Source of the DNA: Fidelibacterota bacterium
Lineage (GTDB): Bacteria; Fidelibacterota; Marinisomatia; Marinisomatales; Marinisomataceae
Direction: 5' to 3'
DNA: 64,000 bases
NCBI GenBank assembly: GCA_019654715.1
Contig: BPEH01000001.1
Span: 48,781-112,780, forward strand
Shown here: positions 56,097 through 64,000 of the stretch, piece by piece
How the letters are laid out: every line of letters begins with the position of its first letter
Numbering within the stretch: the first letter of the stretch is position 1
Position numbers and translations under genes: made by a program
The notes under the pieces: generated by a model
Database searches by the model: none
Told to the model about the DNA's origin: nothing
Seen by the model: only the letters and a program-made list of their open reading frames with translations

Positions 56097-56384
56097 TTAC
56101 CTAAAGTATTTTAACAAATAATATGCAATAGAAAAACCAATAATACTACAAACATTAAACCTTAAAACAAGACCAAAATTTATTGCAAACATACCCAAAT
56201 CTAATACTTTAGTTCCGTTCCCATCCATCCAAGCAAAAGGAAATTCAAAAAAGGAAGTTAAAAAAAATGTTTTAACAGCGCTACCATCAGGTAATAAAAA
56301 TGTCAAAACTTGTCCTAAGAGTGTACCAATCATTGCACCAAATAGGAGCCCAAGCATTAATAATTTGAAATCTCTTCTAGCCAT
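56097..56384 (-). CDS. DUF4321-type membrane protein
   Basis: 95 residues with membrane segments near residues 8-30 and 65-92, and the pattern LLFGAMIGTLLGQVLTFLLP and a conserved DLGMFAINFGLVLRFN part that fits DUF4321. Function unknown. It lies between an HtrA-type protease and tatA with a one-base overlap to the former, which may hint at an envelope role. Confidence 0.75.
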   Translation of the reverse strand: MARRDFKLLMLGLLFGAMIGTLLGQVLTFLLPDGSAVKTFFLTSFFEFPFAWMDGNGTKVLDLGMFAINFGLVLRFNVCSIIGFSIAYYLLKYFR

Positions 56385-57379
56385 TATCGGGTTACTAAGT
56401 TAACTATTTTTATTTCTCCATCCCTTAAGATTTTAAACTTAATAGTATCTCCTGGCCTAACATCATTTCTTTTCAACACATTGTGAATATCGTTCAGACT
56501 TAGAACCTGTATATCATTCACTGCTATAACTTTATCGTTAAATTTTAGTTCTTGGTTATCTGCTGCGTTACGATCTATAGTTGAAATCACCATATTTGAG
56601 TAAAAATATAATCCTGTCATAGCTCTTCTATTGATGAATCCTGTAACTTTAATTTCTTCTGCAATTTCCATCGCATAATTGATTGGAATAGAAAAACCAA
56701 GATTTTCAGAATCATTCTGGACAAATGTATTAATCCCAACTACATATCCGTTAGCATCAACTAAAGGTCCTCCACTATTCCCTGGATTTAATGAAGCATC
56801 TGTTTGTATCATATTATCAAGAACTTTACCATTAGATTGGAGACCAAAGTCTGCATCCACAGCACTTACAATTCCCAGAGAAGCTATTGGTTGATTGTTG
56901 GCTGCAGCAAATAACTTACGAGGATTGCCTAAAGCCACTACAAATTCTCCAACTAACAAATTATCAGAATCACCAATTTTAGAATATAAAAAATTGTTTC
57001 CATCAATCTTTAATAAAGCAACATCAGACTGTTGATCAAGACCTACCAATACTGCATTATATTGCGCTCCACCAGGCAATACAACAATAATAGAATTTTT
57101 TTGTACATTTATAACATTATGAGCATTGGTTAGAATATATCCATCTTGACTGATAATAAACCCTGAGCCACTGCTAGGTCGTGCAGAATAACCCCAAAAA
57201 TTTCTTACATCTTTAACGACATATAAACTTACAACTGATGGGCTAGCTTTACTTATTGCTTTAGTAACAGCTGTATCCTTTGATTTATAAATCTCATTTT
57301 GGATATCAACATTGTCATTCGTTGCGCTATTACAACAAATAATTAGAAAAACCATTATAAATAATATTTTAATTTTCAT
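56384..57379 (-). CDS. HtrA/DegP-like serine protease with one PDZ domain
   Basis: 331 residues. The trypsin-like domain has the catalytic His87 (TNAHNVI), Asp119 (QQSDVALLKI) and Ser202 (NPGNSGGPL). One C-terminal PDZ domain follows (FNDKVIAVNDIQVLSLNDI), so it is DegS-like in layout. The N-terminus ends in IICC, which could be a lipobox, so the enzyme may be a membrane-anchored lipoprotein. It would act in periplasmic protein quality control. It overlaps truA and DUF4321. Confidence 0.92.
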   Translation of the reverse strand: MKIKILFIMVFLIICCNSATNDNVDIQNEIYKSKDTAVTKAISKASPSVVSLYVVKDVRNFWGYSARPSSGSGFIISQDGYILTNAHNVINVQKNSIIVVLPGGAQYNAVLVGLDQQSDVALLKIDGNNFLYSKIGDSDNLLVGEFVVALGNPRKLFAAANNQPIASLGIVSAVDADFGLQSNGKVLDNMIQTDASLNPGNSGGPLVDANGYVVGINTFVQNDSENLGFSIPINYAMEIAEEIKVTGFINRRAMTGLYFYSNMVISTIDRNAADNQELKFNDKVIAVNDIQVLSLNDIHNVLKRNDVRPGDTIKFKILRDGEIKIVNLVTR

Positions 57380-58103
57380 AATAAATTTTATTCAATATTA
57401 ACCCATTAGCTGGTGCTTTAAAGATTTTTGCATCTTTAATAGGATTCTCTAACAAATCTGTAAAATCATCACTATTAATCTTTCTCTGACTAGAAGCTAT
57501 CATAGTACCCACAAAATATCTAACCATATGATGTAAAAATCTATTTCCTTCAGTAATATATAATAACTTTTTATTTTCTAAAATCCATTTTGATACAAAA
57601 ATTTCACACATTGTATTTTCTTTTTCTGGATTAAACTTTGAAAAAGACAAAAAATTATGATTACCACATAGTTTTTCTGAAGTATGATTAAGAATATCTA
57701 AATCAATACTTTTAACAAACCAATAATTAGACTTTAACAATGGATTGTTGTCCAATGTACACTGATAGATGTATTCTTTTCTCTTGGCATTATATCTAGA
57801 ATGGAATTTATCTGATACGCCCTCAACTTCACTAATACGTATCTCATGTGGTAGTCGAGCATTCATGGCATTCTTAATATCATTATTATCCAAAGAAGTT
57901 TTAAGATCAAAATGAGCTATCTGACCTAACGCATGGACCCCAGAATCAGTTCGACTTGCCCCAACTATATTGATTGGTTTATTGTCGTTAAGAAATGATA
58001 ATGATTTTTCAATCTTATTCTGAATGGTATTAGAATCTTTTTGAGATTGAAAACCAAAAAAATTAGAACCATCATATTGAATAGTAATTTTATATCTACT
58101 CAT
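57369..58103 (-). CDS. truA: tRNA pseudouridine synthase A
   Basis: About 244 residues from ATG 58103 (MSRYKITIQYDGSNFFGFQ); an in-frame ATG 36 bases upstream lies inside lnt. Catalytic Asp53 sits in GASRTDSGVHALGQ. It makes pseudouridine at positions 38-40 of tRNA anticodon arms. The start overlaps the lnt stop by eight bases. Confidence 0.95.
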   Translation of the reverse strand: MSRYKITIQYDGSNFFGFQSQKDSNTIQNKIEKSLSFLNDNKPINIVGASRTDSGVHALGQIAHFDLKTSLDNNDIKNAMNARLPHEIRISEVEGVSDKFHSRYNAKRKEYIYQCTLDNNPLLKSNYWFVKSIDLDILNHTSEKLCGNHNFLSFSKFNPEKENTMCEIFVSKWILENKKLLYITEGNRFLHHMVRYFVGTMIASSQRKINSDDFTDLLENPIKDAKIFKAPANGLILNKIYYEN

Positions 58104-59476
58104 AAATTGGAATTTTCTCTGTATGTACAACTCTCTCATTTAAATTTGATTTGTAAATCACTTTTCCAGATGGCAAAATTATGCCTGATATTCCATTATT
58201 TGCACTTTGTACTACAGGAATTCTTTGTTCAATAGCTCTCAATTTTGCCAACTCAAAGTGCTGATAAGGCATAAATTCACCAACATAGGAATCATTTGTA
58301 ACAATAAATAGAATATCTGCACCATTTTGAACCATAGTCTTTACAATCTTTGGATTGCTAGAGTCGTAACAAATTAGAGTTGCAATTTTATAATCTTTTA
58401 TAGGAAATACTTTATATTCATTACCAGGTGTAAAACTTCCCATATCATCAAATTGATTAATTTTTGTCAACCACGATTTAAAAAATGGTACATATTCAGC
58501 AAATGGAACCAAAAATAACTTTTGATAAGTAGAAAAATCACCATTTGGATACATAACCATAACACTGTTATAGCTAAAATGTTGTCCATCAATAAATTTT
58601 CTCTCTGGAATTCCAAGAATAAGAAAAGAATCATTCTCCATTAGTCTCTCTTGGAAGAATAATCTATCATTAATATTTGTTGCTAGATATGATGGAACAG
58701 ATACTTCGGGCCATACTATAATTTCTGCTTTCTCTTCTAATGATTCTAATAATAGAGATTCCATAATTTGGAAATTTTTTCTGTCTTAATTCTCGATCCC
58801 ATTTTTCATCTGGAAAAATAACTGGCTGACCTATCGAGATACTTAAGAAGGTTTTTGGTTGAATTCTGTTATAATAATTAATCTGAAAATTCCCAATAAG
58901 CATTATAACAAGTAAGGTGGTTGAAAAATAAAGGATAAATTTATTCTTCCTAGAAACTAAATATTCATGTATCAATATATTAAATAGAATTATAATAAAT
59001 GAAATTGTATGCGATTCAATGCTAATTAATTGAATAATTCTATTATAATTTGATTGAGTAATTGATAGATCAAGCCATGGAAAAGCTAAAGAACCAAAAT
59101 TTCTTAAAATCTCAACAACAAAAACCCACAATAAAGGAACAAAAAATAACTTAATTCTCTTAGGTGTAAAATGAACTCCTATACTAAAAAATATCCAAAA
59201 AATAGTCAGATAAAGAGATGCTGAAAAATAAGTAATAATTGCTGTAGAAACAGAGGTCCCAGAGTTAATCGCAATCCAGTTTAGAATGATTAAATTGCTT
59301 GTAATGCTAGATATAAATCCTAAAATGATAGTATGCTTCAGATCTTTCGACTGAAACAAATAGTAAAATAATGGCACTAAGGCAAACCAGGCAAAGAAAC
59401 CTAAGCTAATAGGCGGATATGATAGTGCTAATAAAATTCCCGATAGAAAAGCAAAAAATATTCCCTTTGATTTCAT
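58096..59476 (-). CDS. lnt: Apolipoprotein N-acyltransferase, one frameshift
   Basis: The N-terminal half has about six membrane segments, including GILLALSYPPISLGFFAWFALVPL (in part). The C-terminal nitrilase domain has the catalytic Glu in IIVWPEVSVPSYL, Lys near YQKLFLVPFAEYVP and the Cys in TLICYDS. The halves lie in different frames, joined by one shift near 58760-58785. Joined length is about 460 residues, slightly short of E. coli Lnt. It adds the third acyl chain to lipoproteins. Confidence 0.92.
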
Positions 59477-59889
59477 AAATGTTTACTTCTATCTAGATAA
59501 GTTTGTAAAATTATTGATGCAGCAGTTAAATCTACTAACTCTTTATTTTTTCCTGTCTTTATATTTTGTTCAATCATAACCTTTTTTGCATATTCACTAG
59601 AAAGTCTTTCATCTTCAAGAAAAACTTCAAAACCAGCTTTCTGCATATCTTCTTTAAAGAGATCTATAATCTTAGTCATTTCATTTTTTTCATAGTTCAT
59701 TCCTATAGGATATCCAATAACAATTTTTTTTACATTTTTCTCTTTAGAAATGCTAGTAAGACTATTTATTAATTCTTTTCTATCATTATAACGAATTACT
59801 TTCAGAGGTAAAGAAATAATACCAGAAGGATCTGAAATAGCTACGCCTACTTTAGAAAGCCCAAAATCTATACCAAGAATTCTTTCCAT
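59473..59889 (-). CDS. ruvX: Putative pre-16S rRNA nuclease, RuvX/YqgF family
   Basis: 138 residues, intact, with an RNase H-like fold. The N-terminus LGIDFGLSKVGVAISD carries a catalytic Asp, and the middle has IVIGYPIGMNYEKNEMT and EDERLSS. The family is reported to mature 16S rRNA 5' ends or resolve junctions. It overlaps lnt by four bases. Confidence 0.92.
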   Translation of the reverse strand: MERILGIDFGLSKVGVAISDPSGIISLPLKVIRYNDRKELINSLTSISKEKNVKKIVIGYPIGMNYEKNEMTKIIDLFKEDMQKAGFEVFLEDERLSSEYAKKVMIEQNIKTGKNKELVDLTAASIILQTYLDRSKHL

Positions 59890-59891
59890 TG

Positions 59892-62039
59892 TTACGAAAA
59901 AACTCTTTCAACAGTATCTACATTTTTAATCTTCGAAATAGCATTAATTAACCCATTAAGACTATTTAAATCTTTAACTGTACAGACAATCCATATATCA
60001 GATACACCACCTATATTTACATCTGTTTCAACATCTAAAATATTTATCTTTTCTTTAGCTATCGTCTCTGTAATATTGTGAAGTACTCCTGCTTTATCAA
60101 GGCATGTTATATGTAACTTAGTCTTAAATGAAATATCTTTTTTTATGTCCCAATTGACAGAAACAAGCCTTTCCTTAGAACCAGACAAAGACGACAAATT
60201 AAAGCAAGATAACCTATGCACAATTAAACCTCTCCCTCTAGAAATATATCCAATGACCGAATCTCCTGGAACAGGATTACAACATTTTGCATAATCTACC
60301 ACAAGATTTTTCACTCCATCCAAATTAATCCCTTCCGATTCAGATCTAGCCGATTCTATAAAATCTACCTGAGAAGGTATCTTATTCTTTGAAGATCTAA
60401 CATCAGGAAAGAGTTTACCAATAATATCTTTTAAGATAATTCTCCCTCTACCTAAATCAGATAGAAAGTCATTTAAATTTTTATAATTTAGTTCACTATA
60501 TCTAGACTTAACCTCACTGAGTTTATTATAAAGCTTAGATTTTCTAAGTCCTTTTTCAAGCAATTGATTTCCTACTTTAATACTCTCTTCAATCTCAATA
60601 CTTCTTAAATATTTGTTAATTGCATGCGAAGCTCTTGATGTTTTTACAAAATTTAACCAACTACTATTTGGTTTCTGGTTTTTGCTAGTTTCAATTTCAA
60701 CAATATCTCCATTACTTAGATTGTAACTTAAAGGTACAAGTTTTTTATTAACCTTAGCTCTTACACAAGAAAAACCTATATCACTATGAATAGAAAATGC
60801 AAAATCTAAAGGAGTAGAATCAACAGGAAGTTTTTTTAAATCTCCTTTTGGTGTAAAGATAAATATTTCATCTTCAAACATATCGATTTTTAATAAATCC
60901 ATTAGTTCTTCTGGTTCAGTATTATCACCATCCATAATTGCTGACAGGTCTCTTAACCAAGGCACTTGATTATCTAAATCATTCATTTTTTTACTGCCTT
61001 TATAAATATAATGTGCAGCAATTCCAGTTTCTGCGGTATTATCCATCTCCTTCGTTCTAATTTGAATCTCAGTAAGCTTATTATCCTTAGTTAAAACAGT
61101 GGTATGAATAGACTGATATCCATTGGTTTTAGGGGTAGCAATAAAGTCTTTGAAACGATCTTGCATAGGAGGATAAATGCTATGAATAACACCTAGAGTT
61201 AAATAACATTCTTCAATTTTGTCAACAATAATTCTTATTGCATATAAATCATATATATCTTCAAATTCTTTATCCTGCGATTTAATCTTTCTATAGATAG
61301 AAGATATAGACTTGTATCTTCCAAAGATATCAGCATTAATCTTATATTGTTTTAATTCTCTTTTAATTGGCTTGATAGCATTATTGATAATGCTTTCACT
61401 TACTTTTGAAGACTCTAAAATTTTCTTATCCACCTTATTATACCCTTTAAGGTCTAAACATTTAAGGGATAAATCTTCTAAATCCCACTTTAGCTTTGCC
61501 ATTCCAAGTCTGTGAGCTAGTGGAACAAAAATCTCTCTAGTTTCAGTTGCAACTTCTTTCCTTTTCTTTGGAGATAGATACTCAATAGTCTCCATATTAT
61601 TTAGACGATCAGCAAATTTGATAATAATTACCCTTAAATCTTTTGCCAAAGAAAGGAAAAGTTTAGTAAAATTTTCAGCTTGTTTATGTTTTTCTGATTT
61701 AAAAACAATGTTATCAATTTTTGTAACTCCATCAACTAGAAATGCAACATCATTTCCGAAAAGCAGTTTGATATCCTCCAACGTTACATCAGTATCTTCA
61801 ACCACATCATGCAACAATGCACTAGCAATGGTTGTAGCATCCATATTCCAATCTAATAATATATTTGCAACATCGATACAATGGCTTACATATGGAAGCC
61901 CGGATTTTCTTTCCTGTCCATGATGCATCTTAACAGAAAACTCTAGAGCATCTTTGATAAGTTTTTTTGATTTATTTGATTTTAATCTTGAAAGAAGTGC
62001 AACACTTTTTTTATTAATTAAATCATTATTTGAAGACAT
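59892..62039 (-). CDS. Bifunctional (p)ppGpp synthetase/hydrolase, RelA/SpoT family
   Basis: 715 residues, intact. The N-terminal hydrolase keeps the HD motif (ASALLHDVVEDTD, His77-Asp78). The synthetase domain follows with RFKDFIATPKTNGYQSIHTTV, then a TGS domain (IFTPKGDLKKLPVDSTPLDFA in part), a zinc-finger-like CCNPVPGD and a C-terminal ACT domain. Both activities seem present, so it is of the Rel/SpoT type. It is the only such enzyme here and could target the two tRNA/str promoters with GC-rich discriminators. Confidence 0.95.
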   Translation of the reverse strand: MSSNNDLINKKSVALLSRLKSNKSKKLIKDALEFSVKMHHGQERKSGLPYVSHCIDVANILLDWNMDATTIASALLHDVVEDTDVTLEDIKLLFGNDVAFLVDGVTKIDNIVFKSEKHKQAENFTKLFLSLAKDLRVIIIKFADRLNNMETIEYLSPKKRKEVATETREIFVPLAHRLGMAKLKWDLEDLSLKCLDLKGYNKVDKKILESSKVSESIINNAIKPIKRELKQYKINADIFGRYKSISSIYRKIKSQDKEFEDIYDLYAIRIIVDKIEECYLTLGVIHSIYPPMQDRFKDFIATPKTNGYQSIHTTVLTKDNKLTEIQIRTKEMDNTAETGIAAHYIYKGSKKMNDLDNQVPWLRDLSAIMDGDNTEPEELMDLLKIDMFEDEIFIFTPKGDLKKLPVDSTPLDFAFSIHSDIGFSCVRAKVNKKLVPLSYNLSNGDIVEIETSKNQKPNSSWLNFVKTSRASHAINKYLRSIEIEESIKVGNQLLEKGLRKSKLYNKLSEVKSRYSELNYKNLNDFLSDLGRGRIILKDIIGKLFPDVRSSKNKIPSQVDFIESARSESEGINLDGVKNLVVDYAKCCNPVPGDSVIGYISRGRGLIVHRLSCFNLSSLSGSKERLVSVNWDIKKDISFKTKLHITCLDKAGVLHNITETIAKEKINILDVETDVNIGGVSDIWIVCTVKDLNSLNGLINAISKIKNVDTVERVFS

Positions 62040-62041
62040 AA

Positions 62042-63409
62042 TTAACTCACGTTTTCAGATTCAGACCAATCCGTATAGTTTTCAAATCTGGCATAAGTAT
62101 CAATAAAAGTAGCTTTTACTGTTCTGGTAGGACCACTTCTTTGTTTTGCAACAATTAGATAGGCTAGTCCTTTTTGATCAACTTTTTTATCATCATAAAC
62201 AAATGGTCTATATAAAAATATTACAAGATCTGCATCTTGTTCAATTGCACCACTCTCACGAAGATCGGAAAGCACAGGTCTTTTATCAGTTCTTGATTCT
62301 ACAGCTCTAGAAAGCTGGGAGAGAGCTATAACAGGAATGTCTAGCTCTTTAGCAAGAGCCTTTAATGATTGGGTAATACTAGAAATTTCTTGCTGTCTAT
62401 TTTCTGATCTTCTAGGACCCTGCATTAATTGAAGATAATCAACTATAAGCAACTCAATATTCTCTTCTCTCTTTAATCTTCTTGCTCTAGAGCGTAAATC
62501 TAAGATTGACAAAGCGGGAGTATCATCTATGAAAAGTGGAGCATCAGCAAGTTTTCCTGAAGCAGTATTGATATCTTTCCACCTTGCAGCCTGTAATCGG
62601 CCTGTTCTTGCTTTTTGACCATCTATTCTTGCCTCAGAAGAAAGCAATCTTTGTGCTAACTGATCGCTTGACATTTCAAGACTAAAAATAGCCGTTGGAA
62701 CCTTGCTCTCTAAAGCAGCATTTCTAGCAACCGATAACGCAAGAGCTGTTTTACCCATAGATGGTCTTCCGGCAATCACAATTAAGTCACTTTTACGAAA
62801 ACCAGCTGTAACATTATCTAGATCAATAATTCCAGAAGGCACACCTACAACAGATCCTTTCTTGCTCTGCATCTTCTCAAGATTTTGAATTGCTTCGGTC
62901 AAAATAGGTTTTATGTGTTGAAAAAGCTTGTTATCCTTCTGCTGTGTAAGACTAAAGATAGACTGCTCTGCTTCATCAAGGATGCTTGCAACATCTTCTC
63001 CTGACTCAAATGCTTTTTTTGACATATAATGAGACGCAGAAATCAAATCTCTCAAGATACCTTTTTCTTTTACAATAGAAGCATAAGTCTCAATATTTGC
63101 AGCAGTAGGAACTTTATCTACAAGACCAGTTAGATAATAGAGACCACCTACTGATTTTAAAGACTTTTTCTTTTTTAATTCATTTGAAACCGATACAGTA
63201 TCAATTGGATTGCTTTCCTCAGATAAAACAAGCATTGCTTCAAATATTTTTCTGTGAGCTTCTTTATAGAAATAACTGCTAGATTTTAATAATCCTATTG
63301 CCTTATTGGCAGCAGCATCATCAATCATCATTGCTCCAAGAACAGCTTCTTCTGCCTCAAGAGATTGAGGTTGTAAATTAATATTCTTTTCTGTCTTATT
63401 TTCAGCCAT
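62042..63409 (-). CDS. dnaB: Replicative DNA helicase DnaB
   Basis: 455 residues, intact. An N-terminal primase-interacting domain (SLEAEEAVLGAMMIDDAA), linker, and RecA-type motor with Walker A GRPSMGKT at 214-221, Walker B LLIVDYLQLM and the motif DLRESGAIEQDADLV. No intein is visible. It is preceded by a 96-base gap with a promoter candidate and a DnaA box. Confidence 0.97.
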   Translation of the reverse strand: MAENKTEKNINLQPQSLEAEEAVLGAMMIDDAAANKAIGLLKSSSYFYKEAHRKIFEAMLVLSEESNPIDTVSVSNELKKKKSLKSVGGLYYLTGLVDKVPTAANIETYASIVKEKGILRDLISASHYMSKKAFESGEDVASILDEAEQSIFSLTQQKDNKLFQHIKPILTEAIQNLEKMQSKKGSVVGVPSGIIDLDNVTAGFRKSDLIVIAGRPSMGKTALALSVARNAALESKVPTAIFSLEMSSDQLAQRLLSSEARIDGQKARTGRLQAARWKDINTASGKLADAPLFIDDTPALSILDLRSRARRLKREENIELLIVDYLQLMQGPRRSENRQQEISSITQSLKALAKELDIPVIALSQLSRAVESRTDKRPVLSDLRESGAIEQDADLVIFLYRPFVYDDKKVDQKGLAYLIVAKQRSGPTRTVKATFIDTYARFENYTDWSESENVS

Positions 63410-63431
63410 ATTATCTTTTATTCATCAATAT

Positions 63432-63440
63432 TTATCCACA
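63432..63440. promoter_or_regulatory. Perfect DnaA box upstream of dnaB
   Basis: TTATCCACA is an exact match to the E. coli consensus DnaA box. It lies 22 bases before the dnaB start and downstream of the predicted transcription start, where bound DnaA would hinder elongation. A single box is not an origin. A chance match is possible, but one in this position is notable. Confidence 0.5.
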
Positions 63441-63474
63441 GACTATCAACATCATATAAATAGCCATATTCACT

Positions 63475-63503
63475 AGATTAACAATCTTTTCTGGCCCTGA
63501 CAA
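63475..63503 (-). promoter_or_regulatory. Putative sigma-70 promoter of dnaB
   Basis: On the minus strand TTGTCA (63503-63498) and TAATCT (63480-63475) are 17 bases apart, a good match to the consensus. Transcription would begin near 63468, about 60 bases before the dnaB ATG. The promoter sits directly after the stop of the upstream glycosylase gene. Confidence 0.5.
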
Positions 63504-63505
63504 GT

Positions 63506-64000
63506 TTAATTCTTTATATAGTCTCTAATTTTTTTAAAGTCTTCCCATGCATTTCTCTTAAAACTTGGACTTCTTAACAGAAAAGCAGGATGATAAGTTA
63601 CAATAACGGGATAATTCATATAATAAAAAATATTATTCCTCATATCTTTTAGAGAAGAATCTTTTCCTAGCAATGTTGATGTTGCAACCAACCCAAGTGT
63701 CACAATAAGTTTCGGATTAATTAATTTAATCTGATGATTTAAATATGGTTTGCATTTATCAACTTCACTTGATGATGGATTTCTATTTTCAGGAGGCCTA
63801 CATTTCAAGATATTGCAGATATAAGTATCATTGAATCTGTCTCTATCAATTGCTTTTAATATTTTATCGAGTAATTTCCCAGATCTTCCAACAAAAGGTC
63901 TCCCTTCAAGATCTTCTTGCGCTCCGGGAGCTTCTCCAATCAAGAGTAGGCTTGCATTTTTATCGCCCTCACCAAAAACAAAATTTGTACGACTTTTATG
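63506..64000 (-). CDS. Type-4 uracil-DNA glycosylase, C-terminal part (cut by window edge)
   Basis: 165 residues are visible; the start lies outside the window. Motifs are LLIGEAPGAQEDLEGRPFVG, CNILKCRPPENRNP with two of the Fe-S cysteines, and VTYHPAFLLRSP. This matches the family 4 UDG found in thermophiles and many mesophiles, which removes uracil from DNA. The first two Fe-S cysteines should be upstream, outside the window. It ends 96 bases before dnaB. Confidence 0.92.
   Translation of the reverse strand, partial: HKSRTNFVFGEGDKNASLLLIGEAPGAQEDLEGRPFVGRSGKLLDKILKAIDRDRFNDTYICNILKCRPPENRNPSSSEVDKCKPYLNHQIKLINPKLIVTLGLVATSTLLGKDSSLKDMRNNIFYYMNYPVIVTYHPAFLLRSPSFKRNAWEDFKKIRDYIKN

Noticed and set aside
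63410..63505. Replication origin next to dnaB
   Set aside because: Only one DnaA box is present and there is no AT-rich repeat array or dnaA/dnaN gene nearby.

Overview
This AT-rich window comes from a Gram-negative bacterium with an outer membrane: it carries a LolA-like carrier, Lnt, a GmhB-type sugar phosphatase, MurA and Ddl. A complete BatABCDE aerotolerance locus, a DUF4321-type protein, a Bacteroidetes/Marinimicrobia-like RpoC N-terminus and zinc-free versions of several ribosomal proteins suggest the Fibrobacteres-Chlorobi-Bacteroidetes neighbourhood, possibly a marine Candidatus Marinimicrobia-type lineage. That placement is inference from gene content, not from a phylogeny. Almost every gene is on the minus strand. 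Only an elongator tRNA-Met and a small methionine-sulfoxide-reductase-like gene lie on the plus strand.

Layout, in minus-strand transcription order from the right edge. (1) 63.5-64 kb: a type-4 uracil-DNA glycosylase cut by the window edge. (2) 40.5-63.4 kb: a tightly packed run from dnaB through relA/spoT, ruvX, lnt, truA, an HtrA-type protease, DUF4321, tatA, gatA, batABCDE, a SPOR protein, yebC, ruvC, ruvA, gcvT, ftsK, lolA, a HAD phosphatase and ddl to cysS. It covers stringent response, recombination, envelope and cell division. (3) 10.7-40.5 kb: one continuous translation block. It starts with tRNA-Thr, Tyr, Gly, Thr and tuf, then rpmG, tRNA-Trp, secE, nusG, rplKAJL, rpoBC, rpsL, rpsG, fusA, rpsJ, S10, spc and alpha, ending at rplQ. 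(4) 9.3-10.7 kb: an accessory-looking island holding a sulfotransferase and a free-methionine-(R)-sulfoxide reductase, next to tRNA-Met. (5) 1-9.2 kb: gdhA, pgk, tpiA, secG, tRNA-Leu, a TPR protein, a HAD hydrolase, acpS, murA, trkA and trkH.

Many essential genes are broken by single-base indels, often in or near homopolymers: HAD, tpiA, pgk, the msr-like gene, rplQ, rpsH, rplN, rpsQ, rpmC, rplP, rpsC, rplV, rplB, fusA, rpoC, rpoB, nusG, secE, tuf, cysS and lnt. The breaks are dense at 18-23 kb, 28-36 kb and 40.5-41.5 kb and nearly absent at 43-58 kb and 59-64 kb. Since these are essential single-copy genes whose neighbouring frames fit the family sequence well, I read the breaks as sequencing or assembly errors and annotate each locus as one gene. 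Once these genes are joined, no gene-free stretch longer than about 150 bases remains.

I found no clear new multi-gene system. The observations most worth a second look are two promoters with a nearly identical -10/discriminator/start region driving the tRNA-tuf and str transcripts; the sulfotransferase/reductase pair with interlocked start codons, whose sulfotransferase reads into the 3' end of a tRNA; a zinc-independent ribosomal protein set; a hairpin in the rplL-rpoB gap; and a perfect DnaA box in the dnaB leader.
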